Origin: Kaistia geumhonensis
GTDB taxonomy: Bacteria > Pseudomonadota > Alphaproteobacteria > Rhizobiales > Kaistiaceae
Length of the DNA: 64,000 nucleotides
Direction of reading: 5' to 3'
Assembly: GCF_030815145.1 (NCBI RefSeq)
Contig: NZ_JAUSWJ010000001.1
Span: 4,516,501-4,580,500, forward strand
Shown one piece after another: positions 45,307 through 55,247 of the stretch (the first letter of the stretch is position 1; each line of letters opens with the position of its first letter). The position numbers and the translations under genes were made by a program. The notes beneath the pieces are model-generated. The model was given only the letters and a program-made list of their open reading frames with translations, ran no database searches and was not told where the DNA came from.

Positions 45307-45765
45307 TCAGCGCGGGGCGGCCAGGCGGGCGATGATGGTCTTTAGCCCCGGCTCCTCGACGAGTTCGGCCGCTGCCTCGACCGGAAACCACATGACATAG
45401 CGCTGTCCGGCTTCCTTCCAGGTCGCGAGCTGCTCTTTGACCTGCATCTCGTAGACCGCGACCTCGACGAGTTCGAGCTGCGCCGTGCGGCGCTTCCAAT
45501 AGAGAAAGCTGCCGATCGGCGCCTTTCCGACCTTCCCGACGAGACCACCTTCCTGTCGAGCCTCGATCGCGGCAGCCTCGCGATCGGTCTTGCTCTTCAT
45601 CGGCCAGCCCTTGGGGATGGTCCAGCGCCGCGTCTCGCGCGTCGTGACGAGGCAGACCTCGAGCCCCGCCGTCCCGCGACGGAGCGGCAGCGCGCCGACC
45701 TGGTGCGCTGCACCAAGGGCGTCCGACGGCTCCGCCTTTGCGGGCTTGAGGTTCTGCTGCATCAA
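45307..45765 (-). CDS. Nudix hydrolase with divergent Nudix box
   Basis: A 152-residue Nudix-fold protein. The box region KGWPMKSKTDREAAAIEARQ keeps the Gly and some acidic residues, but three consensus positions (the first Glu, the Arg of REU and one Glu of EE) read Lys, Ile and Gln. It resembles the diphosphoinositol-polyphosphate-type subgroup. Activity is uncertain. It converges with the cellulose operon. Confidence 0.8.
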   Translation of the reverse strand: MMQQNLKPAKAEPSDALGAAHQVGALPLRRGTAGLEVCLVTTRETRRWTIPKGWPMKSKTDREAAAIEARQEGGLVGKVGKAPIGSFLYWKRRTAQLELVEVAVYEMQVKEQLATWKEAGQRYVMWFPVEAAAELVEEPGLKTIIARLAAPR

Positions 45766-46012
45766 GGTTCCAGTGAGTTCGCCTTCGACACGACCTGGTC
45801 GAATCGGCTCGCAACCGCCAGTCGATATGGTGACTGGTCATTCGCCATTCGTCCGGAAACTTTTACCGGATCTCCCTGTTCCGCAACCCCAGAGGCCGGA
45901 ATGTCACAGCCCTCGGCGAAAATCGGTCGCGTTGAGGCGAGAATTGTGCGCCGCGCCGCGGCTGCTACGCTCCAGCCGGGTCTAGGCAACCGTCTTGGGC
46001 ACGGGGTTGTCG

Positions 46013-47005
46013 ATGCATTTACGTCGAATCGCGCGGTTTCTGCCACGTCGCATTCGTGAATGGCTGGCTGATATCGACCGGGTGAGGGCGATGTACCGCG
46101 ATCATTGCGGGCGCGAGCCGTCGATCCTCAGTCCCCGTCGGTTCACCGAAAAGCTGCAGTGGCGCAAGCTTTTCGACCTCGATCCGCATTTCGCCGTCTT
46201 CTGCGACAAATACGAATCGCACCGATATGTCGCCGAGAGGCTCGGTCCCGGCATGCAGGCGGAGGTCTATTTCGTCGGCGACGACCCGGAGGCGGTGCCG
46301 CTCGAGAGCCTGCCGCGTCCCTTCGTCCTGAAGAGCACGCATGCCTGCGAGCATGTTGCCGTGGTGAAGTCGGGCGACGTCATTGACGGGCTGGCGCTGC
46401 GAGCGAAGATGCGGGACTGGCTTGCGGTCAATCACGGCTCCAAGATGATGGAGCCGGGCTACGAGAATGTCCGCCGGAGGCTGATCGTCGAGTCGTTTCT
46501 CGGCGATCCCGATGGCGAACCATTCCAGGAGCGCAAGATCTTCTGCTTCGACGGCAAGGCGCGCTTCATCGAGTCGGTGGCGGTCTCGGGGCCGCAGCGC
46601 CTGCGGCAGACGCAGTTTCATGACGTCGACTGGACCCGCCTCTACTGGAAGACGCTCCGGGAGCCCTTTCCCGGCGTCATGCTTCGGCCGTCACGTCTCG
46701 ACGACATGATCGCGACCGCCGAGCGGCTCGCGGCGGGCTTCGATTTCCTGCGCATCGACCTCTACGACGGCGGCGATCGCTTCTGGGTCGGAGAGGTGAC
46801 GCCCTATTCCTGGTCGGGTCTCGTCAACTTCACGCCCGACGAGGCTGATTACGTCCTCGGTGCCGCTTGGCATCTGAGGGCCAAGCTCTTTCGCGCAGCT
46901 CTCGCGATCCTCTTCCGACGGCGTCGGATCCTGCCACCCAAGCCCGCGGGCGTACCAGCGGCTGCCGCGCCCGCCGCCGCCTCGACAGCAGTTGTGGCGA
47001 ACTGA
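46013..47005 (+). CDS. TupA-like ATP-grasp protein
   Basis: A 330-residue protein of the TupA-like ATP-grasp family, found in polysaccharide and teichuronopeptide synthesis loci. Family marks are SPRRFTEKLQWRKLF, FCDKYESHRYV, PFVLKSTHACEH and ERKIFCFDGKARFIE. It would ligate an amino acid or similar group to a carbohydrate or peptide; the substrate is unknown. It follows the cellulose operon but is separated by the Nudix gene and a 247-base divergent gap. Confidence 0.85.
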   Translation: MHLRRIARFLPRRIREWLADIDRVRAMYRDHCGREPSILSPRRFTEKLQWRKLFDLDPHFAVFCDKYESHRYVAERLGPGMQAEVYFVGDDPEAVPLESLPRPFVLKSTHACEHVAVVKSGDVIDGLALRAKMRDWLAVNHGSKMMEPGYENVRRRLIVESFLGDPDGEPFQERKIFCFDGKARFIESVAVSGPQRLRQTQFHDVDWTRLYWKTLREPFPGVMLRPSRLDDMIATAERLAAGFDFLRIDLYDGGDRFWVGEVTPYSWSGLVNFTPDEADYVLGAAWHLRAKLFRAALAILFRRRRILPPKPAGVPAAAAPAAASTAVVAN

Positions 47006-47026
47006 CGCTGTTCCCAAGAAGCGGGT

Positions 47027-47101
47027 TGGTGCCGGTTGAGGGGATTGAACCCCCGACCTTCGGTTTACAAAACCGCTGCTCTACCGCTGAGCTAAACCGG
47101 C
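47027..47101 (-). tRNA. tRNA-Thr (TGT)
   Basis: Read on the minus strand it gives a 75-base tRNA including encoded CCA. The acceptor arms GCCGGTT/AACCGGC pair fully, and the D arm, T arm (GGTTCAATCC) and anticodon loop TTTGTAA are in place. The last pair of the anticodon stem (G-A) is a mismatch. Confidence 0.95.
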
Positions 47102-47111
47102 GACGGCATTC

Positions 47112-47140
47112 GTTTACGGAAGTGCGGGGCCGCCGGTCAA
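47112..47140 (-). promoter_or_regulatory. Sigma-70-type promoter of tRNA-Thr
   Basis: On the minus strand: -35 TTGACC (47135-47140), 17-base spacer, -10 GTAAAC (47112-47117), just upstream of the tRNA 5' end. Confidence 0.5.
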
Positions 47141-47157
47141 GACGGCCCTTCAACGGC

Positions 47158-47973
47158 TCACCCGGCCGGAGCGTCCAGATGACGGCGGGCGACATAGAGC
47201 GCGAGCGCGGCCGCGTTGGAGACGTTGAGGCTCTTGATCGCACCCGGCATGTCGAGTCGGGCGACCGTGTCACAGGTCTCGCGGGTCAGGCGGCGAAGGC
47301 CCTTGCCCTCGGCGCCGAGCACGAGCGCGATACGCTCGCCGGCCATTGCGGTCTCGAGCGTCGCCTCGCCCTCGCTGTCGAGCCCGACCCGGGTGAAGCC
47401 GAGCTCGCCCAGCTCGGTCAGCGCCCGGGCGAGATTGGGCACTTCGACATGGTTGATCCATTCCAGTGCGCCGGACGCCGACTTGGCGAGGACGCCGGTT
47501 TCGGTCGGCGCGTGGCGGCCTGTCGTGACGATGGCTTCGGCGCCGAAGGCGACGGCCGAACGCATGATCGCGCCGACATTGTGAGGATCGGTGACCTGAT
47601 CGAGCACGACGATGAGCCGCGCATCGCCGAGCATGGTGAGCGGCAGCGCATCGAGCGGCTCCACGAGGGCTGCAACGCCCTGGTGCACGGCCCCATCGCC
47701 CACCAGCCTGTCGAGGGCGCGATTCTCCGCCTCCTCGACCGTCGCGGGGAGGGGCACGCCTTCCTCCTTCAGCCGCGCCAGCGCGTTCGGCGTGGCTGCG
47801 AGCCGCAGGATCGTGCGGCGCGGGTTGCCGAGCGCCGCGGCGACGGCGTGAATGCCGTAGAGCCACAACTGGTCGGGGCGTCGGTCGCCGGGAGAAACGG
47901 GGGCGAAGCGCCGCTCGCGGCGTCGCTCCGGCGGTCGTCCGCCACGGGGGCGCTTGTCGAAATCCTTGCTCAT
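47158..47973 (-). CDS. rlmB: 23S rRNA 2'-O-methyltransferase RlmB-type (SpoU family)
   Basis: A 271-residue SPOUT methyltransferase. An Arg-rich basic start is followed by the substrate-binding domain ([16 protein letters not shown]) and the knotted domain with motifs [36 protein letters not shown] and [19 protein letters not shown]. RlmB methylates G2251 of 23S rRNA (E. coli numbering). It lies upstream of tRNA-Thr on the same strand. Confidence 0.93.
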   Translation of the reverse strand: MSKDFDKRPRGGRPPERRRERRFAPVSPGDRRPDQLWLYGIHAVAAALGNPRRTILRLAATPNALARLKEEGVPLPATVEEAENRALDRLVGDGAVHQGVAALVEPLDALPLTMLGDARLIVVLDQVTDPHNVGAIMRSAVAFGAEAIVTTGRHAPTETGVLAKSASGALEWINHVEVPNLARALTELGELGFTRVGLDSEGEATLETAMAGERIALVLGAEGKGLRRLTRETCDTVARLDMPGAIKSLNVSNAAALALYVARRHLDAPAG

Positions 47974-48060
47974 GCTTCGCTTATAGGTGCGCGCCCGGAG
48001 CGCGGCAACGGCTGCTCACAGCTGGTTTCGATCAAGGGGTTGATAGCGCTCCGAGGGGCG

Positions 48061-48089
48061 TTGACAGCGCCGGGCAAGGTCTCCATAAC
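48061..48089 (+). promoter_or_regulatory. Sigma-70-type promoter of tRNA-Tyr/tRNA-Gly/tuf
   Basis: Perfect -35 TTGACA (48061-48066), 17-base spacer, -10 CATAAC (48084-48089). Transcription would start near 48096, ahead of tRNA-Tyr. Confidence 0.6.
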
Positions 48090-48163
48090 ACGCGCCACGG
48101 AAAACCGGCCGACCAGCCGGTCCCGTGGATGATCCTGAACGCTTGACGCTCTGCCGGGATTAC

Positions 48164-48248
48164 GGAGGGGTGCCCGAGTGGTTAAAGGGGACGGACTGTA
48201 AATCCGTTGGCTTAGCCTACGTTGGTTCGAATCCAACCCCCTCCACCA
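48164..48248 (+). tRNA. tRNA-Tyr (GTA)
   Basis: An 85-base class II tRNA with a long variable arm, anticodon GTA in loop CTGTAAA, paired acceptor GGAGGGG/CCCCTCC and encoded CCA. Confidence 0.97.
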
Positions 48249-48268
48249 TCTCGACGGAACGTCAGCGT

Positions 48269-48342
48269 GCGGGTGTAGCTCAATGGTAGAGCAGCAGCCT
48301 TCCAAGCTGAATACGAGGGTTCGATTCCCTTCACCCGCTCCA
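48269..48342 (+). tRNA. tRNA-Gly (TCC)
   Basis: A 74-base tRNA with anticodon TCC (loop CTTCCAA), acceptor GCGGGTG/CACCCGC, T loop TTCGATTC and encoded CCA. It is 20 bases after tRNA-Tyr and 110 bases before tuf, as in the classic tyr-gly-tuf cluster. Confidence 0.97.
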
Positions 48343-48452
48343 TCAATTGGGCATCGCGCCGCCGGCGAGGCGGATCCTTCTCGCGGCGAGGTCGCGGTGC
48401 AAGCTGGGCCGGCCTGAGGCTCACGTGAACGAGACGACAGGAAACCACGTCG

Positions 48453-49643
<1,191 letters not shown>

Positions 49644-49697
49644 GCGACCCGAACATGAGATGCGGCGCGGCCCCTTGGCCGCTCCGCATGCGGTTCC

Positions 49698-49733
49698 AAA
49701 AGGCAGCAGCGATCCTCTCGCTGCTGCCTTTTT
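49698..49733. terminator. Bidirectional terminator after tuf
   Basis: A perfect 15-bp stem from AAAAGGCAGCAGCGA with a five-base loop. It ends in a T-run on the plus strand and, because the other arm begins with an A-run, also in a T-run on the minus strand. It can end both tuf and the convergent HTH-citrate synthase gene. Confidence 0.9.
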
Positions 49734-49742
49734 CGTTTCCGG

Positions 49743-50885
49743 TCAGGGCGTAAACATCGCCCGCGGACGGATGAGTTGGCCGCTGCGCGTCTGCTCCAAT
49801 GCATGCGCGATCCAGCCGACCGAGCGGCCGGTCGCGAAGAGGGCCAGCGCCGCCTGGCGTGGCAGCCTGAAGCGACGTTCCAGCGCGACCAGAGCGAAAT
49901 CGATTGTCGGGGCGAGACCGGTCGTGGTCTCGGCCGCATCGGCGACGGAGCGTTCCAGTGAGCCGATGTCGAAAGCGGCGATCAGTGCTTTCGCGCGCGG
50001 ATCGCCGTCGGGATAGAGGCGATGACCAAAGCCCGGCAGATCGTCACCGCGCCGGAGACGCGCGTCGACCGCCGCGGCGCCGTCGCCGAGCCGGGCCGCC
50101 TCCTCCAGCAAGGCCGACACGCGTCCGGTGGCGCCGCCATGTGCCGGCCCGGCCAGCGTCACGAGACCGGCGACGAGCGCATGCGCCAGCGGTGCCCCGG
50201 TCGAGGCGGCGACGCGGGCGGCGAAAGTCGATGCGTTGAGCTCGTGATCGGCGACCAGGACGAGCGCGCGGCGAATGACGTCGGCCGCCGCAGGTGCCTG
50301 CCATGTCGCCGCGATCGACTCGTGCAGAGGCCCATCGGCCAGCCATCGATCGGCAGCGGCGACGGCGATGATGCGGATGAGGCGCCCCGCCCGCTGGCCG
50401 CGCAGGGTTGGCGGCCCGGCCGGGGCTGCGGTCGGCAGCTCCCCCGCCAGCGCTGCGACGGCGCGATCGATCGGCGAACCCGCCGACGAGACGGGCTTTG
50501 CGATCTGCCCCCGGAATTCGACCGCCTCGCAGTCCCAGAGCAGCGCGGCGATCTCCTCGAGCGACGCCGTCTCGGCGAGGGCAACGGTATCGCGGCCGCG
50601 ATAGGCGAGGCGGCCCCCGGCAATGCTCGACAGGCGGGTCGTCAGGACCGGCATGCCCCAGTCGAGCGCCGTGGCGGCCGCGGCTGCCGGCCGCGACTGG
50701 CGATTCTTGCGCTCGAGAAGCGCCTCGATGTCGTCGCGACGATAGAGCCGCGCGCGCGGATCGGCGGGGTCGGGCAGGGCGCGGATCTGGCCACGGCTGA
50801 CATAGGCATAGAGCGAGGCCAGGCGGATGCCGAGCATCCTGCTCGCCTCGCGCGCCGAAATCAGCCGTTCGTTCGATGCTGCCAT
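49743..50885 (-). CDS. Citrate synthase-like protein with N-terminal HTH domain
   Basis: A 380-residue protein. Residues about 8-60 are a MerR/excisionase-like helix-turn-helix (ISAREASRMLGIRLASLYAYV, then RLYRRDDIEALLERK). The rest is a citrate synthase fold with all three catalytic residues: His249 (PAHGG), His288 (GFGHRLY) and Asp329 (TIDF). It may be a DNA-binding metabolic sensor, an active enzyme, or both. A palindrome lies directly upstream of its start, facing the divergent paralogue. The in-frame extension to 50921 would run through this palindrome, so ATG 50885 is preferred. Confidence 0.85.
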   Translation of the reverse strand: MAASNERLISAREASRMLGIRLASLYAYVSRGQIRALPDPADPRARLYRRDDIEALLERKNRQSRPAAAAATALDWGMPVLTTRLSSIAGGRLAYRGRDTVALAETASLEEIAALLWDCEAVEFRGQIAKPVSSAGSPIDRAVAALAGELPTAAPAGPPTLRGQRAGRLIRIIAVAAADRWLADGPLHESIAATWQAPAAADVIRRALVLVADHELNASTFAARVAASTGAPLAHALVAGLVTLAGPAHGGATGRVSALLEEAARLGDGAAAVDARLRRGDDLPGFGHRLYPDGDPRAKALIAAFDIGSLERSVADAAETTTGLAPTIDFALVALERRFRLPRQAALALFATGRSVGWIAHALEQTRSGQLIRPRAMFTP

Positions 50886-50886
50886 A

Positions 50887-50924
50887 TTGATTGGTTGATT
50901 CAAGATTGAGACATCAGTCAATCT
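50887..50924. promoter_or_regulatory. Candidate operator between divergent citrate synthase genes
   Basis: A perfect inverted repeat AGATTGA-N8-TCAATCT (50903-50924), preceded by two direct TTGATT copies eight bases apart (50887-50892 and 50895-50900). The stretch is AT-rich compared with its surroundings. It is a plausible binding site for the HTH domain encoded next to it. Confidence 0.6.
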
Positions 50925-50964
50925 AACTCAGTCTCGCGCCTATCGGAAGCGGAAGGAGACGACG

Positions 50965-52086
50965 ATGACGATGGCGCTTACCAAAGATGCGAGCGTGGCG
51001 GGGCAGGGCGCGCAGGGATCGTTCGCGCGGGGTCTCGCCGGTGTCGTCGCCGCGGAGACGGTGCTGAGCGCTGTGGAAGGCGAGGCGGGGCGGCTGATCA
51101 TCCGCGGCCGCCGCGTCGAGGATCTCGCGCCTCATATGCGCTACGAGGCGGTCGCCGCGATGTTGCTGGATGGGTTCGCGCCCGTGGAGGGCGATTTTGC
51201 CGGAGCGATCGGCAAGGCCAGGAAGGCCGCCTTCACGCGCTTTCAGGGCCGGCTGAGCGGGGCGGGCGCGCCGAAGGATCCTGTGGAGGCAATGCGTCTG
51301 CTTCTCGCCGGGATTGGCGATGGCGATCCGCTCGCGAGCCCGGCCGGCCTGATCGCGGCGACGGCGGTTGCGGCGGCGATGGCGATCCGTGCCAGCCGTG
51401 GCCTCGACGCCGTAACCCCCGACGCCGGACTGCCGCATGCGCTGGACCTGCGCCGCATGGTGACCGGTACGCTGTCCGACGCGGCCGAAGCGCGGGCGTT
51501 CGAGACCTATCTGGTGACGGTGATCGACCACGGCCTCAACGCCTCGACCTTCACGGCGCGGGTCGTAGCCTCGACGGAGGCGGGCCTCTCCTCTGCGGTG
51601 ATCGCGGCGCTGTCTGCGCTCAAGGGTCGGCTGCATGGAGGCGCCCCTGGTCCTGTTCTCGACATGCTCGACGAGATTGGCACGGCCGACGCGGCCGAGG
51701 GCTGGCTCGACGGCCGCGTCGCGTCGGGAGAACGAATCATGGGCTTCGGGCACCGCGCCTATCGCGTGCGTGACCCGCGCGCCGACGTCCTGCGAGCCGC
51801 CGTCGCAACGCTCGGCGACCGCGACGGACGGCTCGATCTCGCGCGAGCGGTGGAAAAGGCGGCGCTCGAAGTGTTGGCGCGGCGCAAGTCGGGACGCCGT
51901 CTCGACGTCAATGTCGAATTCTATACGGCGCTGCTGCTGGAACGACTCGGGATTCCCCGCGAGGGCTTCACACCGATCTTTGCGGCCGGGCGCGTCGCCG
52001 GGTGGATCGCCCATGCGCTGGAGCAGCAGCAAGGCGGAGGCCTGATCCGGCCGGAATCCCGCTATATCGGGCCGCTTCCGGCCTGA
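50965..52086 (+). CDS. Citrate/methylcitrate synthase-like protein
   Basis: A 373-residue citrate synthase family protein without an HTH domain. Catalytic histidines are His224 (RLHGG) and His263 (GFGHRAY). The third catalytic position, usually Asp in NVDFY, is Glu318 (NVEFY). It would condense an acyl-CoA with oxaloacetate, giving citrate or methylcitrate. It is divergent from the HTH-containing paralogue, with 79 bases between the starts. A primary TCA-cycle gltA is not otherwise seen in the window, and these proteins are shorter than GltA. Confidence 0.85.
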   Translation: MTMALTKDASVAGQGAQGSFARGLAGVVAAETVLSAVEGEAGRLIIRGRRVEDLAPHMRYEAVAAMLLDGFAPVEGDFAGAIGKARKAAFTRFQGRLSGAGAPKDPVEAMRLLLAGIGDGDPLASPAGLIAATAVAAAMAIRASRGLDAVTPDAGLPHALDLRRMVTGTLSDAAEARAFETYLVTVIDHGLNASTFTARVVASTEAGLSSAVIAALSALKGRLHGGAPGPVLDMLDEIGTADAAEGWLDGRVASGERIMGFGHRAYRVRDPRADVLRAAVATLGDRDGRLDLARAVEKAALEVLARRKSGRRLDVNVEFYTALLLERLGIPREGFTPIFAAGRVAGWIAHALEQQQGGGLIRPESRYIGPLPA

Positions 52087-52134
52087 GGTCGGGTCGCGGA
52101 CGGGGGTGGCCGGCGAGGGGCGAGCGAATAGGGA

Positions 52135-52163
52135 TTGCACCCCAACCCCGCCTTGGCTATGAC
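52135..52163 (+). promoter_or_regulatory. Sigma-70-type promoter of tRNA-Trp/secE
   Basis: -35 TTGCAC (52135-52140), 17-base spacer, -10 TATGAC (52158-52163), about 47 bases before tRNA-Trp. Confidence 0.6.
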
Positions 52164-52209
52164 AACGCCGCGCAGCCGGAATCGACCAAGGTCGAGCCGC
52201 TCGGCGTGG

Positions 52210-52285
52210 AGGGGTATAGCTCAGCTGGTAGAGCGACGGTCTCCAAAACCGTAGGTCGTAGGTTCGAATCCTACTGCCCCTGCCA
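52210..52285 (+). tRNA. tRNA-Trp (CCA)
   Basis: A 76-base tRNA with anticodon CCA (loop CTCCAAA), acceptor AGGGGTA/TGCCCCT (one G-T pair), discriminator G and encoded CCA. It lies just before secE, as in many bacteria. Confidence 0.97.
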
Positions 52286-52382
52286 AATTAACCCTTGAGG
52301 AATCGTCTTTTCGATTCTATGTAACGCTTCCCAGCGCGGTGCGCAGACGGTTGTTTGCGCGCCCGCAAGTCGTGAGCGGGTA

Positions 52383-52583
52383 ATGGCCACCAAAACCAAT
52401 CCATTGACGTTCCTCCAGCAGGTCCGGACGGAGGTCTCGAAGGTCGTTTGGCCGTCGCGGCGTGAAGCTCTGATCACCACCGCCATGGTTTTTGCCATGG
52501 CCGTCGCTGCGTCGCTCTTTTTCACGCTGGTCGATTTCGGGTTGAGCTGGGGCGTTCAGCTGCTGCTCGGCCTCGGTCGCTAA
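52383..52583 (+). CDS. secE: Protein translocase subunit SecE
   Basis: A 66-residue protein with one C-terminal membrane helix and the conserved cytoplasmic segment VRTEVSKVVWPSRREAL. It is the essential clamp of the SecYEG channel, in the short form typical of Alphaproteobacteria. It is followed by nusG after 15 bases. Confidence 0.97.
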   Translation: MATKTNPLTFLQQVRTEVSKVVWPSRREALITTAMVFAMAVAASLFFTLVDFGLSWGVQLLLGLGR

Positions 52584-52598
52584 GTCGGAGCCGGCCAG

Positions 52599-53129
52599 AT
52601 GGAAAAGCGGTGGTACATCGTCCACGCCTATTCGAATTTCGAGAAGAAGGTGGCGGACTCGATCCGTGAGCAGGCTGCGCAGCGCGGTCTGTCCGACCTC
52701 TTCGATCAGATCCTCGTCCCGACCGAGAAGGTCGTCGAGGTGCGCCGCGGCCGCAAGGTCGATGCCGAGCGCAAATTCTTCCCTGGCTATGTTCTGGTGA
52801 AGATGGCGCTGACGGACGACGCGTATCACCTGATCAAGAATACGCCGAAGGTCACCGGGTTCCTCGGCTCGGACAACAAGCCGATGCCGATCTCCGAGGC
52901 CGAGGCCGGCCGCATACTGCACCAGGTGCAGGAAGGCGTCGAGCGGCCGAAGCCTTCGGTCAGCTTCGAGGTCGGAGAGCAGGTTCGCGTCGCGGACGGT
53001 CCCTTCGCTTCGTTCAATGGTCTCGTCGAGGAAGTCGACGAGGTCCGCGCGCGGCTCAAGGTGGCCGTGTCGATCTTCGGGCGTGCCACTCCGGTGGAGC
53101 TCGAATACGGGCAGGTCGAGAAGGTCTGA
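52599..53129 (+). CDS. nusG: Transcription antitermination/elongation factor NusG
   Basis: A 176-residue NusG. The NGN domain starts [20 protein letters not shown], contains [10 protein letters not shown], and the C-terminal KOW domain reads [22 protein letters not shown]. It binds RNA polymerase and links to Rho and the ribosome. Confidence 0.98.
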   Translation: MEKRWYIVHAYSNFEKKVADSIREQAAQRGLSDLFDQILVPTEKVVEVRRGRKVDAERKFFPGYVLVKMALTDDAYHLIKNTPKVTGFLGSDNKPMPISEAEAGRILHQVQEGVERPKPSVSFEVGEQVRVADGPFASFNGLVEEVDEVRARLKVAVSIFGRATPVELEYGQVEKV

Positions 53130-53195
53130 CCCAAGGGGCGTGGGAGGATGCGGCGCTCGCCAGGCACCGCCACTCCGCACCACGCCATTCCTGAT

Positions 53196-53235
53196 CCGGC
53201 ATGATGCCGGGTCGCCTCGCCGGCAGGCTGCCGGC
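53196..53235 (+). other. Two short palindromes in nusG-rplK gap
   Basis: CCGGCAT-G-ATGCCGG (53196-53210) and GCCGGCAG-G-CTGCCGGC (53219-53235), just before the rplK ribosome binding site. They may fold into leader hairpins for L11/L1 control or reduce readthrough. Confidence 0.4.
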
Positions 53236-53252
53236 AGTGGAAAGGAACGACT

Positions 53253-53684
53253 ATGGCAAAGAAAGTCATGGGCTACCTGAAGCTTCAGGTGAAGGCCGGT
53301 TCGGCGACTCCGTCGCCGCCGATCGGTCCCGCGCTCGGCCAGCGCGGCATCAACATCATGGAGTTCTGCAAGTCCTTTAACGCGCAGACCCAGGAGATGG
53401 AGAAGGGCTCGCCCGTCCCGGTGGTCATTACCTACTACCAGGACAAGTCGTTCACCTTCGTCATGAAGACGCCGCCGGTGAGCTACTTCCTCAAGAAGGC
53501 CGCCAACGTCCAGAAGGGCGCCACCACGCCCGGCAAGGGCGCTTCGGCCGGCTCGATCACCAAGGCCCAGTGCCTCGACATCGCGTCGAAGAAGCTCAAG
53601 GACCTCAACGCCGACAGCGTCGAAGCTGCCGCGCGCATGGTCGAAGGTTCTGCCCGCTCCATGGGCCTCACGGTGGTTGACTGA
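53253..53684 (+). CDS. rplK: 50S ribosomal protein L11
   Basis: 143 residues with the proline-rich N-terminus [20 protein letters not shown] and the RNA-binding C-terminal domain ending [18 protein letters not shown]. It is part of the GTPase-associated centre. rplA follows after two bases. Confidence 0.99.
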   Translation: MAKKVMGYLKLQVKAGSATPSPPIGPALGQRGINIMEFCKSFNAQTQEMEKGSPVPVVITYYQDKSFTFVMKTPPVSYFLKKAANVQKGATTPGKGASAGSITKAQCLDIASKKLKDLNADSVEAAARMVEGSARSMGLTVVD

Positions 53685-53686
53685 TC

Positions 53687-54385
53687 ATGGCTCATCACGG
53701 AAAGCGCGTCGTCAAGGGACGCGAGGGCATCGACCGCAACAAGCTCTATCCGATCGCCGAGGCCGTCTCGATGATCAAGGAGCGCGCGAATGCCAAGTTC
53801 GACGAGACCATCGAGCTCGCGATGAATCTCGGCGTCGATCCGCGCCATGCCGACCAGATGGTCCGCGGCGTCTGCGCGCTGCCGAACGGCTCCGGCCGCA
53901 CGGTCCGCGTCGCGGTGTTTGCGCGTGGCGCCAAGGCTGAGGAAGCCAAGGCCGCCGGCGCCGACATCGTGGGCGCCGAGGACCTGCTCGAGATCGTCCA
54001 GGGCGGCACGATCGACTTCGATCGCTGCATCGCGACCCCGGACCTGATGCCGCTCGTCGGCCGTCTCGGCAAGGTGCTCGGCCCGCGCGGCCTCATGCCG
54101 AACCCGAAGGTCGGCACGGTGACCATGGATGTCACCGGCGCCGTCAAGGGCGCCAAGGGCGGCTCGGTCGAGTTCCGCGTCGAGAAGGCTGGCATCATCC
54201 ATGCGGGCATCGGCAAGGCGAGCTTCGACACCGAGAAGCTCGTGCAGAACATCAAGGCGTTCGCCGACGCGGTTCAGAAGGCTCGTCCGACCGGCGCGAA
54301 GGGCACCTTCGTGCAGCGCGTCGCCGTGTCGTCCACCATGGGCCCCGGCGTCCATGTCGATCCGTCGTCCGTGCTGAACGGCTGA
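53687..54385 (+). CDS. rplA: 50S ribosomal protein L1
   Basis: 232 residues. The conserved region [22 protein letters not shown] is followed by [13 protein letters not shown]1 forms the ribosomal stalk near the E site and can repress its own rplK-rplA mRNA in other bacteria. The two genes are nearly contiguous. Confidence 0.99.
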   Translation: MAHHGKRVVKGREGIDRNKLYPIAEAVSMIKERANAKFDETIELAMNLGVDPRHADQMVRGVCALPNGSGRTVRVAVFARGAKAEEAKAAGADIVGAEDLLEIVQGGTIDFDRCIATPDLMPLVGRLGKVLGPRGLMPNPKVGTVTMDVTGAVKGAKGGSVEFRVEKAGIIHAGIGKASFDTEKLVQNIKAFADAVQKARPTGAKGTFVQRVAVSSTMGPGVHVDPSSVLNG

Positions 54386-54684
54386 CGATCTCAATTCCGT
54401 CCGGGCGACCGGGCGGCAAGGCGGCCGATGGGGTTTGGTCCCGATCGGCCGATACCTGTCCGAGACTGCAGGTGCCGGCGTTGCCGGCTTAATCTCCTGC
54501 ATAGACGGGGCGAGACGGATTGTCCGGCGCGAGCCGGCTGTCAGTTCGAACCTCTTTTGCCCGGCGGCCCGCAAGGGTCCGCGGGGGGACAGGCCAGGAA
54601 GCGTCGCGGGCGGCTCGCCCGGCCGCGGCAAACGCAACCGGCGGTCCCGACCCGCAAAGTCGGCCGCCTACTGGAGAGAGGCAA
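54386..54684 (+). promoter_or_regulatory. L10 leader region (rplJ 5' UTR)
   Basis: The 299-base gap between rplA and rplJ holds no gene. It has several GC-rich potential hairpins, fitting the L10 leader through which L10 with L7/L12 represses translation in many bacteria. I could not identify the exact protein-binding fold. A separate promoter may also lie here. Confidence 0.5.
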
Positions 54685-55203
54685 GTGGAAAAAGCGGCAA
54701 AGCGCGAACTTGTCTCGACGATGAACGAGGTCTTCCAGGAGGCCAATGTCGTCGTCGTGGCACACTATGCCGGCCTCACCGTTGCCGAGCTGACCGCCTT
54801 GCGCGGCAAGGCTCGTCAGCAGGGGGTCAGCGTAAAGGTCGCAAAGAACCGCCTTGTGAAGCTCGCCCTTCAAGGCACGGACTCTGCCCATATCGCGGAC
54901 CTGTTCACGGGTCCGACGCTGGTCGCCTATTCGGCCGACCCGGTGGCAGCGCCCAAGGTCACGTCCGATTTCGCCAAGACGAATGACAAGCTCGTCATTC
55001 TCGGTGGCGCGATGGGCTCGACCAATCTGAACCCCGAAGGGGTCAAGGCCCTTGCCACGCTGCCGTCGCTCGACGAGCTGCGCGGCAAGCTGATCGGCCT
55101 GATCCAGGCGCCGGCGCAGAAGATCGCGTCGGTCGTCAACGCACCTGCGGGCCAGCTCGCACGCGTGTTCGGCGCCTATGCCAAGAAGGATGAAGCGGCG
55201 TAA
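54685..55203 (+). CDS. rplJ: 50S ribosomal protein L10
   Basis: 172 residues, base of the L7/L12 stalk. GTG 54685 is the start, with GGAGAGAGG just upstream; the protein then begins [17 protein letters not shown] as expected. Longer in-frame readings to 54520 run through the leader. The C-terminus ends [14 protein letters not shown]. Confidence 0.98.
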   Translation: MEKAAKRELVSTMNEVFQEANVVVVAHYAGLTVAELTALRGKARQQGVSVKVAKNRLVKLALQGTDSAHIADLFTGPTLVAYSADPVAAPKVTSDFAKTNDKLVILGGAMGSTNLNPEGVKALATLPSLDELRGKLIGLIQAPAQKIASVVNAPAGQLARVFGAYAKKDEAA

Positions 55204-55247
55204 GGCCGTTCGCTCAACATCTGAATTCGAACTGATAGGATATTGAA

